A DNA stretch of 64,000 nt from CALHVX01 sp039198065 (GTDB lineage: Bacteria; Pseudomonadota; Gammaproteobacteria; Pseudomonadales; Azotimanducaceae). Made by a program: the position numbers and the translations under genes. This document shows, in pieces, positions 1-8,788 of this stretch. How positions within the stretch are numbered: position 1 is the stretch's first letter; the number at the start of each line of letters is the position of its first letter. A model generated the notes under the pieces. It was not told the DNA's origin and made no database searches. It saw only the letters and a program-made list of their open reading frames with translations. The stretch covers positions 1-64,000 of the forward strand of contig JBCCTU010000009.1 of NCBI GenBank assembly GCA_039198065.1, given 5' to 3'.

Positions 1-1391
1 ACCAGTGCGAGGTGGGCTGGTGACCGCAGGCAGTGGCCGTGCACCCGATCCGCGATGAGGCTCGCATCGACGTCGACCGACGCCTCCTCAAGCGCGTCCA
101 GGTGCTCGTGTTCCCTTGGGCTCAAGAGGTCAAGGGCGCCGAGCCTGGTGTAGGGCGTTGCAGCGGCGAGCTGCGTTAGAGCCTGTTCAAACCACGTGCG
201 CAGCCGCTCTGCGGTGGTTTGCTCGACGCGGTCCTGGCGTAGCAGCAAGGAGCCGTGCAGTCCGCGGTCGTCCTGCACCCAGAGGACCGCCAAGGGCAGA
301 TCGCTGTGCTCGGTAACGGACAGCGTTTCAAACACAGAAGCGTCGGTCTCGAGTCCCAGTTGGGCCGTAAACCCGTGCGCGACGACCAGCGTCGACAACC
401 ACCCCGGAGGCATGGGTTCGTCTGCTTGCTCGCCAAGCTGCGTCAGGCTGTAGCCGCCGTGGGCCAGGGCTTCCGTCTGCCCTTTAGCAAACACGCCCAA
501 CCAATCCTTCAATCGCCGTTCGCCGTCCCAGGCGGGAGGGGCTAACGGTACGGTTTCGATACAGGGGCCAATCACGGCGCTAAGTGGGGGCCGATGGCGG
601 GATCGTCCAGATCCCGTGATGCCGAAGGACACGCGCCGGTTGCCGCTCAATTCCATCAGTGCCAGAGCCCAGGCGCTGTGGACCAGGGTCGACAGCGTCG
701 TTCGAAGCGCCGTCGCGAGGGTACTCAAACCGTTGAGTATCGATGGGTGAAGCGCGAACGGTAGCCGCTTGACGGTCGCTGGTGATGACGCACGGGCAAC
801 CGGAAGTTCGACAGGCTCGACGCCTTCGAGATAGTCACGCCAGAATGCCGAGGTCGCTGCCGACATGGGGTCTTGCAGGCGCTCGACGACGACTTCGAAG
901 GGTGGGGCGAGGCGCAGCTTCTGCAGCGGGCCTTCGTCGGTTGCGAGCAGCGCATCGATCAGCAGGCTCATCGACCAGCCGTCGAGGATGATGTGATGAA
1001 ACTGGAACCGCAGGCTTAGCCGATCGTCGGTGCGTCGTGCCGCCTGCCAGCGCCAGAGGCGCTCGGCGGACAAGGGGATCGGTGTGGTGTGCCACGGAGG
1101 CTCGCCCCCGTCGCGAACGTCCAACAGCGGCTGCCAGCGATCACTGACCGACGGCAAGACGACCTGCAGTGGCTCATCCAGATCTTCCCAGACGACGTTC
1201 GTTCGCAGTGCCGGGCACGCGGCGACCAGCTTCGCCCAACGGCTCTGAAGCCGCTCGAGCATCCGCTCATCGCCGCTGATGGTTAGCTCAGCAACAACCT
1301 GATACGCGTTCGGGTCTTGCTCCCGCAGCCCGTAGGCCAGCATGCTGAGCTGCAGCGGTGTCAGCGGGTATATGGCGTCCGCCGCGTTCAT
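1..1391 (-). CDS. Non-ribosomal peptide synthetase, condensation domain (partial, runs off left edge)
   Basis: About 463 codons are visible from an ATG at 1391, and the frame stays open to the window edge. Residues 1-430 form a condensation domain: an N-terminal 'YPLTPLQLSML' C1-type motif, then HHIILDGWS at 132-140, the HHxxxDG catalytic motif of peptide-bond-forming C domains. The last visible residues ('LSPREHEHL') are the usual linker into an adenylation domain, so at least one A domain should follow outside the window. The start lies 4 nt after the stop of the upstream NRPS gene, so the two are co-translated and probably work in series: this C domain would accept the chain built by the upstream C-A-T protein. 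Its own amino acid cannot be read because the A domain is missing. There is no sign of decay. Confidence 0.9.
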   Translation of the reverse strand, partial: MNAADAIYPLTPLQLSMLAYGLREQDPNAYQVVAELTISGDERMLERLQSRWAKLVAACPALRTNVVWEDLDEPLQVVLPSVSDRWQPLLDVRDGGEPPWHTTPIPLSAERLWRWQAARRTDDRLSLRFQFHHIILDGWSMSLLIDALLATDEGPLQKLRLAPPFEVVVERLQDPMSAATSAFWRDYLEGVEPVELPVARASSPATVKRLPFALHPSILNGLSTLATALRTTLSTLVHSAWALALMELSGNRRVSFGITGSGRSRHRPPLSAVIGPCIETVPLAPPAWDGERRLKDWLGVFAKGQTEALAHGGYSLTQLGEQADEPMPPGWLSTLVVAHGFTAQLGLETDASVFETLSVTEHSDLPLAVLWVQDDRGLHGSLLLRQDRVEQTTAERLRTWFEQALTQLAAATPYTRLGALDLLSPREHEHLDALEEASVDVDASLIADRVHGHCLRSPAHLAL

Positions 1392-1395
1392 GCGC

Positions 1396-4300
1396 CTAGC
1401 GCGTCCGGCGCCGTGCGTGCAACGCGGCCAGCGCACGCGTTTTGTCTGCCGGGCTGACTCGCGGTGACACGGCGTCTTCCGCGACTGGCGATGTTGGCCC
1501 CTCCGACCCCTCTGACCCCTGCGGCGGATAGCCAGGCTCGAGCTTGGTCGCGAGTTCGGCAATACTTGGATGCTCGAAGAGCAGCCGCGGCTCGAGGTCC
1601 AACCGCAGCTCGGCAGCGGCGTCGACGAGCTGAATGGCGATTACCGAGTCTCCGCCGAGCTCGAAGAAGTCGTCATGAATGCCCACGGTGTCGAGTTCGA
1701 ACCGCTGTTGCCAAAGTGCCACCAGATGTTTTTCGAGCGCGGTCCGGGGCGGCGTCTGGTCGCGCGCACGGGCTCGCGTGGCCTTCGGCAGCGCTTCGTA
1801 GTCGATCTTGCCGTTGTGGGTAAGCGGCAGCTCGGGAAGCCGGACGAAGTGCGTGGGCAGCATGGCGGCGGGGAGACGCTCCGCCATCCAGTCGCGCAGT
1901 TCTCGCGGGCTCAGTTCGTTCGCGGCAACGTAGTACGCCGTGAGGCTGAGTTCAGTACGTTGTGGACCCAGCTCATAGCCGATCTCGTTAAGCATGGCTT
2001 GGACCTTGGCTTCATCGATGTCGTCGTTGAGCTCGTCCATAGCGGCTGCGCGAGTCTTGTGCCCTAGGCGTACGTCCCAACCGTAGGGCAGAGCGTAATT
2101 GTGGTAGCCACGCTCGCGCTGGTGAACGTAGATACCCAGATCGTTGATGAGACAGTTGGTGCTGCGGCCGGTGTCCTCGGGGCGGATCCACGGCGCATGG
2201 TCTGCCAAAAACTGATACATCTCGCTCAGCGTTACGTCGCTGTAGCGAAAGTAATCGATGATCTCGACCTCATCGAAGATCGAGCCGTCCCGCAGATGCT
2301 TTACGGGCAGTAACCGGGTCGCTGCGTCGGGAATCGAGTGGTAAGCCCGGCGGGCGTCGGCAATGGTTTCGTCGATACGATCCGGGTCAAAGTCGCCGGC
2401 GAAGGACATGTCCGCGAGCCGGGTCTCAAACAGCTGGCCCCGTGCGAGGCCCGTGACGATCGCGGGAATGCTTCGCTCGGCCGCGAGCTTCATGCTCAGG
2501 GTATAGATCGTCTTGAAGCACCCGTTGCAGACGTTGCTGTGCCGCGCCAGGCTGTCGGCAAAGATGTCGTTCATGTGCGGCGTTGTTTCGAACCAGCACT
2601 CGACGCCAAGGTGTTCGGCAACGCGGCGAATGTTCGCTTTCGCACCATCGGAGATAAACCCGTTGTCGAGCGTGAACACCAGGACGTCGAGCCCCATGGC
2701 GACGAGTTGATACAGCACGTAGGTGCTGTCCTTACCGCCACTGAGCAGCAGAATGCAGTCGTGGCTGCCGCGGCGTCGTGCGCGGATACCGGCCATGCGC
2801 TGCTCAAACTCAGGTAAGGGTTTGAAGTAGCGAAAGACGGCGTCGCGATAGCCATCGAATCGATTGCACGCCTGACAAACACCGTCCGCATCGAAGGGAT
2901 TGTCTGGATAGCGAGATGAGATTCCGCAGCGGCTGCAAAACCGTTCCTCGTCACGGGTGGCGAGGCGCTGGAGCTGTACCGCGGCCTGGTCTATTGCAGG
3001 ATGACCGCTCAACACGGCGGCCACCTCATCCAGTTCGAGGCGCACGCCGTGAAGTTTGATCTGACGATCGATGCGCCCAAGGAACTCAAGGGAACCGTCG
3101 TCGAGCCAGCGTGCGCGATCACCGGAACGGTAGAGGATTTGGTCGATGCGGTCGGGGTCCGCAACGAATCGCGCCTCAGTTTCTGCGTCGCGATTCAGGT
3201 AGCCCAGACCCACGCCAATGCCGCCGATACACAGCTCACCGGGGACCCCGAGCGGGACCGGCTGCAGCCGATCATCGAGAATCCGCAGGCGCGCACCATC
3301 AATGGCGGAACCGATCGAAACGGTGCTGAGGCTATCGACGGCGGGATCGAAGCGATGCACGCTGCAGCCGATCACCGTCTCCGTTGGACCGTATTCATTG
3401 AACAGGGTGAGCGGTACGGGCCAACGGTTGACGATCCGCAGCGCCAGAGCGCGCTCGAGTACCTCGCCGCCGAGAATGAGCCCGCGCACGCGTTGACAGG
3501 TCACCGGCTGATGCTGCACGAGCGCCAGGTGCGCCGGCGTCATCTTTATGAGGTCCACCCGGTCGTCTGCCAAGATTCGCGACAGTACGCGTGCCTCGTT
3601 GCCTTCCTGGTTTGGATATACGTGCACACAGCCACCGGTTACGGTCGGCAGCAACAACGACGTCAACGTTGCATCGAATCCGAGCGACGTAAACAACGGC
3701 ATGTCGATCGCCGTGGTGTTGGCGTAGTACTCGCTGGCCCAGTGCAGATAGTTCGCGAGCCCTCGATCGGGCACCTTGACCCCTTTGGGTCTGCCGGTGG
3801 ATCCAGAGGTGTACAGCACGTAGCACAGCTGCTCTGCGTGCCTCGGTTCTTCGGCCCGGTTCTGCGCGTCGGTTGCCGTGTCTGCCGCGAGCAGGGCTTC
3901 CACTGAGACGGGCTGGGTGCGAAACGGGTGATGCTCGTGGTCTTCGTGAGTCAGCGCAGAGGGCAAGCTCCCAAACGCTTGCGTCAGGTCATCGAGGATG
4001 CCCAGCAGCCGTTGCGTCGGGTGGTTCGGATCCAGTGGTACGAAGGCAGCGCCGGTTTGGAGCACGGCGTGTATAGCGACGACGGCCGCCATGTCCGGCC
4101 GCATGAATACAGGGACCGCATGCCCAGGACCGATGCCGTCGGCAATCAGCCGCGCAGCCAAGACTCGGCTTGCGTGTACGAGCTGCGCGAAGGATAGCGT
4201 CCGATCACTCTGGCGCACAGCGGTAGCCGTAGGACTCGCGGTGCTTGGGATGAGCCGTGCTAGCAGCTCGGCTCGGTGGGCATTGCTGCTTTGATCCTGC

Positions 4301-5607
4301 AAGCGTTCTGCAGCGTCTACCGCGGCGATGTCGAGCAGCCGTCGTGTTAAGGGTGTATCCGTTGCTTCGAGAACGGTCGCGACGAATGCGCCGAACTGAT
4401 GCGCGAAGCGTGCGCGCTCAGCGTCGTCGAAGGCGGCATGGTTCAGGTCTAGGAGCAGCTCAACCCCCTGATGCTCAGCAAAGTGACAGATCTGAAGCCG
4501 CAGTTGGTGGGTGCGGTCGGATGCGCCGCTGTGAATCCATTCTGTGGTGGTGCGCAAACCGGCGAAGTGCTCGAAGCGGTAGGGCAATACGTTGAGAACG
4601 ACCGGTGCAGGCACTTCCCAGTGTGAACTGCCGGGAACAGCGTGGCGCAGTGCGGTTTGTAGTTCACGAGCGGCCTGGTTGATCAGTGTTTGCAACGAGT
4701 CGGTCGGGTCCACGTGCACATCGAACGGTGCGGTTTCGATCAGACATCCAACCAGCGCCTGTTCCCCAGGGCTACGACGATTGCCCGCGAGCAGAGCGAT
4801 GCGCTGCTGGGATTCGTTACTGATCGTCGCGAGGAAGGCCGCGAGCAACGCAGCAAAGACCGCGGCCCGACCAGCGGGCGTGCTCAGGGCTCGGGATTGG
4901 GCGGGTTCGGCAAGCCAATCGATTGCTTCATTGAGGTGTGTCGGCAGGCGCAAACGCACTCGAGTCGAGTGCGTGCCGGATCGTTCAACGTTACGTCCGT
5001 AGGCGTTCCAGTGCGGTGGTGGTTGCATGCTGAGCGACTGCCAGTGCTTCGCTTTACGCGGCTGTGCGGCAGCAAAGGCTTCAGGACTTGGAACCCTGGC
5101 GATGTAATCGCAGTAGCTTGAGGCAGCCGGTTGGTAGCTTGAGTCGCTGTAGGCCGCGCTGACCTGCTCAAACAACCGTTCACAGGACGCTGCGTCGATG
5201 ATCAGGTGATGCACATCAAGCCACCAGGCGCTCTGGTCCGGCCCTATGTTCAAGAGCGCTGAGCGCCAGAGTCTGTGATCGAGACGATAGGGAATGGCTG
5301 TTCGGCGGGTTGCCCAGGCTCTGGCTTCGGCAACGGGATCGCTCGCACGGCTGAAGTCGATGTGTTCAACCGAGTTTCCGGCGAACTCGGGTTGGTTCAG
5401 CACCTGAATAACAGGCGTCGATCCCGTTCCTTGGAAACACAGACGCAACGCGTCGTGAGCCTGAAAGACTCGCTCGAGGGCGGAATCGAACTGCGCGGGA
5501 TCCAAACGCCCGTCGATGAACCAGAGAAACGCCATGTTGTACAGCGGCGAGCTGGGTGCCAGAAGCTGTCCGGTCCACATGCGTTGTTGCGTAGGGGTTA
5601 CTGGCAT
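1396..5607 (-). CDS. NRPS C-A-T module whose A domain contains an embedded PP-loop domain
   Basis: Single-module NRPS of 1403 aa. C domain 1-430 (HHLIIDAAS 133-141, HHxxxD intact but DG replaced by DA). A domain ~450-1275: YTSGSTGRPKG 599-609, FDATLTS 644-650, NEYGPTE 737-743, YRSGD 826-830, A8 motif GRIDRQIKLHG 844-854, A10 NGKIDYEALP 1265-1274. T domain 1290-1355, carrier serine in LGGDSV (S1321). Between A8 and A10, residues ~888-1214 form a separate domain: four cysteines (C891, C894, C911, C914), PP-loop SGGKDS 956-961 and CNGC 1027-1030, like the WbpG/N-acetyl-sugar amidotransferase family of N-type ATP pyrophosphatases. Specificity residues (D645, A646, T649, K688, I711, G713, E738, I746, G747, K1267) read DATKIGEIGK, closest to the asparagine code I remember. 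Domain calls are direct; asparagine activation and amide or thioamide chemistry are inference. 3 nt after the carrier protein gene. Confidence 0.93.
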   Translation of the reverse strand: MPVTPTQQRMWTGQLLAPSSPLYNMAFLWFIDGRLDPAQFDSALERVFQAHDALRLCFQGTGSTPVIQVLNQPEFAGNSVEHIDFSRASDPVAEARAWATRRTAIPYRLDHRLWRSALLNIGPDQSAWWLDVHHLIIDAASCERLFEQVSAAYSDSSYQPAASSYCDYIARVPSPEAFAAAQPRKAKHWQSLSMQPPPHWNAYGRNVERSGTHSTRVRLRLPTHLNEAIDWLAEPAQSRALSTPAGRAAVFAALLAAFLATISNESQQRIALLAGNRRSPGEQALVGCLIETAPFDVHVDPTDSLQTLINQAARELQTALRHAVPGSSHWEVPAPVVLNVLPYRFEHFAGLRTTTEWIHSGASDRTHQLRLQICHFAEHQGVELLLDLNHAAFDDAERARFAHQFGAFVATVLEATDTPLTRRLLDIAAVDAAERLQDQSSNAHRAELLARLIPSTASPTATAVRQSDRTLSFAQLVHASRVLAARLIADGIGPGHAVPVFMRPDMAAVVAIHAVLQTGAAFVPLDPNHPTQRLLGILDDLTQAFGSLPSALTHEDHEHHPFRTQPVSVEALLAADTATDAQNRAEEPRHAEQLCYVLYTSGSTGRPKGVKVPDRGLANYLHWASEYYANTTAIDMPLFTSLGFDATLTSLLLPTVTGGCVHVYPNQEGNEARVLSRILADDRVDLIKMTPAHLALVQHQPVTCQRVRGLILGGEVLERALALRIVNRWPVPLTLFNEYGPTETVIGCSVHRFDPAVDSLSTVSIGSAIDGARLRILDDRLQPVPLGVPGELCIGGIGVGLGYLNRDAETEARFVADPDRIDQILYRSGDRARWLDDGSLEFLGRIDRQIKLHGVRLELDEVAAVLSGHPAIDQAAVQLQRLATRDEERFCSRCGISSRYPDNPFDADGVCQACNRFDGYRDAVFRYFKPLPEFEQRMAGIRARRRGSHDCILLLSGGKDSTYVLYQLVAMGLDVLVFTLDNGFISDGAKANIRRVAEHLGVECWFETTPHMNDIFADSLARHSNVCNGCFKTIYTLSMKLAAERSIPAIVTGLARGQLFETRLADMSFAGDFDPDRIDETIADARRAYHSIPDAATRLLPVKHLRDGSIFDEVEIIDYFRYSDVTLSEMYQFLADHAPWIRPEDTGRSTNCLINDLGIYVHQRERGYHNYALPYGWDVRLGHKTRAAAMDELNDDIDEAKVQAMLNEIGYELGPQRTELSLTAYYVAANELSPRELRDWMAERLPAAMLPTHFVRLPELPLTHNGKIDYEALPKATRARARDQTPPRTALEKHLVALWQQRFELDTVGIHDDFFELGGDSVIAIQLVDAAAELRLDLEPRLLFEHPSIAELATKLEPGYPPQGSEGSEGPTSPVAEDAVSPRVSPADKTRALAALHARRRTR

Positions 5608-5610
5608 GAT

Positions 5611-5865
5611 TCAGGTGTAGCGCGGATTCGCCTCAAGGTACGCCAACATATGCCTGATGCTGTCAAAGTGCTCTGGGATCAGATCCACCGGCGGTATTGT
5701 TCGATCCAGAGTCTCTTCCAGGAAGTCGATCAGCTGAGCAACAGCCAAAGAGTCGAGAACGCCGCTCACCAGCAGCTCGGTATCGGTGTTGATGACGGCA
5801 CGCGGGTCGTTGACGAGCGTCTCAAGGAATCGTGTGAGGGCCTGCTCTAGTTCAGCGGGTTTCAT
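5611..5865 (-). CDS. Stand-alone acyl/peptidyl carrier protein
   Basis: 84 aa, the usual size of a free carrier protein. The phosphopantetheine attachment site is in 'GVLDSLAVAQL', with Ser39 as the expected modified residue, and the helix pattern before and after (TDTELL..SGVLDSL) is that of ACP/PCP domains. It lies 3 nt before the C-A-T NRPS gene and 21 nt after the HupE-like gene, so it belongs to the same operon. It probably carries the first acyl or aminoacyl unit that the C domain of the next protein uses, since no loading A domain is seen in the window. It could equally be an ACP serving the two hydrolases upstream; ACPs accompany similar hydrolase pairs elsewhere. Confidence 0.85.
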   Translation of the reverse strand: MKPAELEQALTRFLETLVNDPRAVINTDTELLVSGVLDSLAVAQLIDFLEETLDRTIPPVDLIPEHFDSIRHMLAYLEANPRYT

Positions 5866-5886
5866 TGTTGTGCTCTTGAATGCTCT

Positions 5887-7059
5887 TTAGCCGAGGCCGG
5901 GAATCAGTAAGTTGAGGGCGAACGCTCGGTCGATAAACCACCACAACGCGATCGCTGCGACAAGCAGTGATCCCGGCGTGAGCACCGTACCGACATAGCG
6001 ATACCGCCGCAGCACGAAGAGCAGCGGAAACAGAACCGCAACGATGACCAGCTGACCGATCTCTACGCCGATGTTGAAGCCAATTAGAGCGATCGCTTTG
6101 GATTCGACCTGCAGCGTCAGGTCCTCAAGGACGCTGGCGAAGCCAAGGCCGTGAAACAGGCCGAAAAGAAACACTAGCGTCCACTTAAAACGGCCAAAGA
6201 TCGGCCGTAGGTTATCGATCGCAACGGCGAGAACGGTCAAAGCGATGACCGACTCCACGAAGCGGCTTGGCATCTGAACCCAGCCTTTGAGCGCCAATGC
6301 CAGAGTGATTGAATGCGCGACGGTGAACAGGGTAACGATCGCGAAGAGGTTAAACAGGGCGCCGCGCAGATCACTCGCGGGCTCCCAGGCCCCGTCGCGT
6401 CGGCTGAGCACGGCCGTCAACAGCAGCGTAACGATAAACAGCACGTGATCGATACCGATCCAGATGTGCTCGACGCCCAGCACGACGAACGTCCAGACGC
6501 GCTCGATGAGAGAGCGTCCGGCCAGCTTCAGCTCAAAGGTGTTGCGGCTGGGTGCGAACCAGTGGGAGAGCAGCGCGTGGTTACCCCGGACTCCGGTCAG
6601 ATAGTTGTCCTCCACGACGAGTCCGCCCCGGTGATCCTCGAGGGCATGAAGGATTGCCGTGTAGCGTACGGTCAGCTGTTTGGGGGCCTGCGGTGGTGGA
6701 TCGAGCGTAAAAGACACCCGCAGGTACTCGCCGATCTCAACGTTTTCAACGTCGACCTCATCGATTGCCAACGCCACACCCGTACCGTCGACTCGAAACT
6801 CGAGGTGTTCCAACACGTAACGACGAACGGCCGCGGTGCTTAATCCCCGGCGCGTCTCAGTGAAAATGGGGTGGCGGGGCCCTAGAGCGTCTTTAAGCTC
6901 ATCAATGGGAAGTTCGACCAGGCCGCGGGTTTCGGTTGCTTCCACCCAAAGGTAGACGTAGCTCTGACCGGCGGTGTGGGCCGATGACTGGGCCGCCAAC
7001 AGCAGCAACCAAAAGCCGGCTAAGGCACTCATCAGATGTCGGATCGTGGGGACTATCAC
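5887..7059 (-). CDS. HupE/UreJ-like membrane protein with periplasmic N-terminal domain
   Basis: 390 aa. A signal-like segment (1-28) is followed by a soluble, presumably periplasmic domain to ~185, then about six to seven membrane segments. The family motifs of HupE/UreJ metal permease-like proteins are present: HIWIGIDH (198-205) and FGLFHGLGFAS. HupE and UreJ are nickel/cobalt permeases of hydrogenase and urease loci; the long form with an N-terminal domain is common next to TonB receptors and its substrate is not established. The GTG start at 7059 is preferred because it gives a positively charged n-region; ATG 7032 is an alternative. Placed between the hydrolase genes (95 nt away) and the NRPS genes (21 nt), it is likely the inner-membrane step or metal-release partner of a metallophore system. 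This role is inference. Confidence 0.8.
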   Translation of the reverse strand: MIVPTIRHLMSALAGFWLLLLAAQSSAHTAGQSYVYLWVEATETRGLVELPIDELKDALGPRHPIFTETRRGLSTAAVRRYVLEHLEFRVDGTGVALAIDEVDVENVEIGEYLRVSFTLDPPPQAPKQLTVRYTAILHALEDHRGGLVVEDNYLTGVRGNHALLSHWFAPSRNTFELKLAGRSLIERVWTFVVLGVEHIWIGIDHVLFIVTLLLTAVLSRRDGAWEPASDLRGALFNLFAIVTLFTVAHSITLALALKGWVQMPSRFVESVIALTVLAVAIDNLRPIFGRFKWTLVFLFGLFHGLGFASVLEDLTLQVESKAIALIGFNIGVEIGQLVIVAVLFPLLFVLRRYRYVGTVLTPGSLLVAAIALWWFIDRAFALNLLIPGLG

Positions 7060-7154
7060 TGCAAGGTGTCTCTAACGTTCGAGTTCCGGGCCCCAGTCTG
7101 CGACCGAATCGGTCGGCAGTTGTGGGGTCTATGTGTGATGTGCCCAGTCATAGG

Positions 7155-7997
7155 TCAGCACCGGTCCGCAGGCTTTGACTCGGCTTCGAGCCATGGAACC
7201 AGGACGTTGAGCAGGTTCTCCCGATCCTGCTGGGTCGTGTAGGTGTGTTCCGCGGTCGGAAGGTGGTGTTCTGCGAACTTCGGAGGGATGCCATCCTTTG
7301 CGCGGCGTGCTCCCAGGAACCGGCGATACTGACCCGCGTAGCCGTAGTACTCAGAAACGGAGCCGGTAAACGCGGTGAACAGCGCGCCTTGGCTTGCGAG
7401 AAACCGCCGCAGGCGTGTGCGCTGGTCGGCTAGCGGCGCCGCGCCTCGAGAGTCGTAGGCTTCGGCCGCTGTCGCCGTCCCTCCAGCTCCGCGAGATACC
7501 TGGCGCAGGTTGTCGATTATTTTGCGCACCGCGCGGGCAGGCCTCGGGCGGAGCAGTCTGGGCGCGTAGCGCTGGGCAAAGAACGCAAGGTCTCGCTTGC
7601 ACAAGGGATCCAACAGCACCAGAGCTCTAACGCCTGGCTTGTCGGCCAGCTGGACGGCGTCGTCGGCGCCGGAGCAGAGCCCCACGAGCGCTAGATTGCG
7701 GATCCCTAAATCGGCTAACCAGGCTTGTACCGTGTCGAAGTCAGCCTCGAGAGCCTGCAGCCGATCGAAGCCCGGTCGTGGGAGAGACTCGCCTTTACCG
7801 GACTGGTCGAGCAGCAGCGTGGTGATTCCCCGGGTGGCGAGCAGCTCCGCGATCTGAGTGTGTAGACCGTAGGGACCGTAGGCTGGGAGTAGCCCCGCAT
7901 TGAGCACCACCACGGCAAGTGACGCATCGCCGACATCGGGCTGCACGAGCCAGGCACTCAAGTGCCCCGCGGCAAGCTGGATCGGGCGACCGATCAC
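7155..7997 (-). CDS. Alpha/beta-hydrolase (resembles exosortase-associated hydrolase 1)
   Basis: 280 aa from a GTG start at 7997 that overlaps the TGA of the preceding gene as GTGA. A longer reading to 8072 exists but would overlap that gene by ~80 nt and adds only unconserved residues. The fold is seen in 'LLLDQSGKGES' and the nucleophile elbow 'VGLCSGADDAV' (G-x-C-S-G, Ser as nucleophile). The arrangement resembles the 'hydrolase 1' proteins found in exosortase A loci, which also come as a pair with a second hydrolase and near an ACP; no exosortase is present here. In this operon it may act as a thioesterase or esterase on a carrier-bound peptide or acyl chain. The substrate is unknown. Confidence 0.75.
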   Translation of the reverse strand: MIGRPIQLAAGHLSAWLVQPDVGDASLAVVVLNAGLLPAYGPYGLHTQIAELLATRGITTLLLDQSGKGESLPRPGFDRLQALEADFDTVQAWLADLGIRNLALVGLCSGADDAVQLADKPGVRALVLLDPLCKRDLAFFAQRYAPRLLRPRPARAVRKIIDNLRQVSRGAGGTATAAEAYDSRGAAPLADQRTRLRRFLASQGALFTAFTGSVSEYYGYAGQYRRFLGARRAKDGIPPKFAEHHLPTAEHTYTTQQDRENLLNVLVPWLEAESKPADRC

Positions 7998-8758
7998 AGG
8001 AATGCCTCCACAATCTGGTCGAGCAACAGTGGATCGTGCAGCTGTGGAAGATCGGGCAGAGTCCAGTCGCAATCCACGGCCACTGAGGTGGTTTCTGAGG
8101 TCGTTTCTGAGGTTGTTTCTGAAGGGCGGGCAACTGGGGGCGTGTCGACTGTTGTGCCGGTTGTTGCGATGAGCGTTAGATCGTCGGCTTCGGGCCAGGA
8201 TCCCGAGAACATCGCCAGGGATTCGAGTAACTCAGGAGCCAACACCGCGCCGCCGTACTCCGTGGCTTTGAGCTGGGCGTTGCGGTTGCGCTCAACTAGG
8301 CGATCACGTTTCGCTGTGAGCTCGGAAACCCAGCGCTTGCCGCTTAACACGGGGTCCAGCAGCACGGCGCGGCGCCATTGACCGATCGTTGGCACCAGGG
8401 CGGCGGCAAAGCGCAGCGCGAGGATGTCGTGTTTGCGGGCGTCAGGGCAGAGTCGCGCGAGTAGTGCCCGGCCATCCGCGATGTCCTGCTGCCAGCGCGC
8501 AATGCGTGCCGTTTCCGCCGACGACCAGCCGAAGCCAGCGCCGGTAAGTTCGATCCGCACCGCGTCGAACCCGCGGTGTGCGAGCCGCTCGGCGATCTGT
8601 TTCAAAAGCCAGTAGCAACGCGTGCCCTCATCCAGAGGCGGGGCAACGAGCAATACGGCGCCGGGATAGTCGTCCCGTGTATGCGGCCGCGCTGGTGTGT
8701 GTCGCGCGTACCGGTGCTCGTCGGTCCCGATTCGAACCGGCTGTGAAACGATTGCCAA
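7994..8758 (-). CDS. Alpha/beta-hydrolase-like protein (resembles exosortase-associated hydrolase 2)
   Basis: 254 aa from a TTG at 8758; the start is uncertain because no clear Shine-Dalgarno is present. Recognisable hydrolase-2 features are 'VAPPLDEGTRCYWLL' near the N-terminus and 'RIELTGAGFG'. At the usual nucleophile elbow the sequence is 'LALRFAAALV', with no serine, so it is probably not a classical serine hydrolase, as in the exosortase-linked hydrolase 2 family as I remember it. The C-terminal part carries a short SETT repeat made by 12-bp tandem DNA units. It begins 30 nt after the TonB receptor stop and overlaps the next hydrolase by 4 nt. The function is inferred only from the fold. 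Confidence 0.65.
   Translation of the reverse strand: MAIVSQPVRIGTDEHRYARHTPARPHTRDDYPGAVLLVAPPLDEGTRCYWLLKQIAERLAHRGFDAVRIELTGAGFGWSSAETARIARWQQDIADGRALLARLCPDARKHDILALRFAAALVPTIGQWRRAVLLDPVLSGKRWVSELTAKRDRLVERNRNAQLKATEYGGAVLAPELLESLAMFSGSWPEADDLTLIATTGTTVDTPPVARPSETTSETTSETTSVAVDCDWTLPDLPQLHDPLLLDQIVEAFL
8083..8126. repeat. 12-bp tandem repeat inside hydrolase gene
   Basis: Three near-identical 12-bp units (gtttctgaggtc, gtttctgaggtt, gtttctgaaggg) at 8091-8126, plus a partial unit before them. As the unit is four codons the frame is kept and the protein has SETTSETTSETT. Likely slippage expansion in a linker. Confidence 0.9.
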
Positions 8759-8788
8759 ACCCCGAGCCCGGTCGCTTGCGCTTCCGCA

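Noticed and set aside
3001..3906. 300-codon open frame antisense to the NRPS
   Set aside because: Shadow of codon bias in the A domain; no domain or ribosome site.
7155..8758. Exosortase/PEP-CTERM locus
   Set aside because: Only the hydrolase pair and a carrier protein resemble it; no exosortase, polysaccharide genes or PEP-CTERM proteins are in the window.
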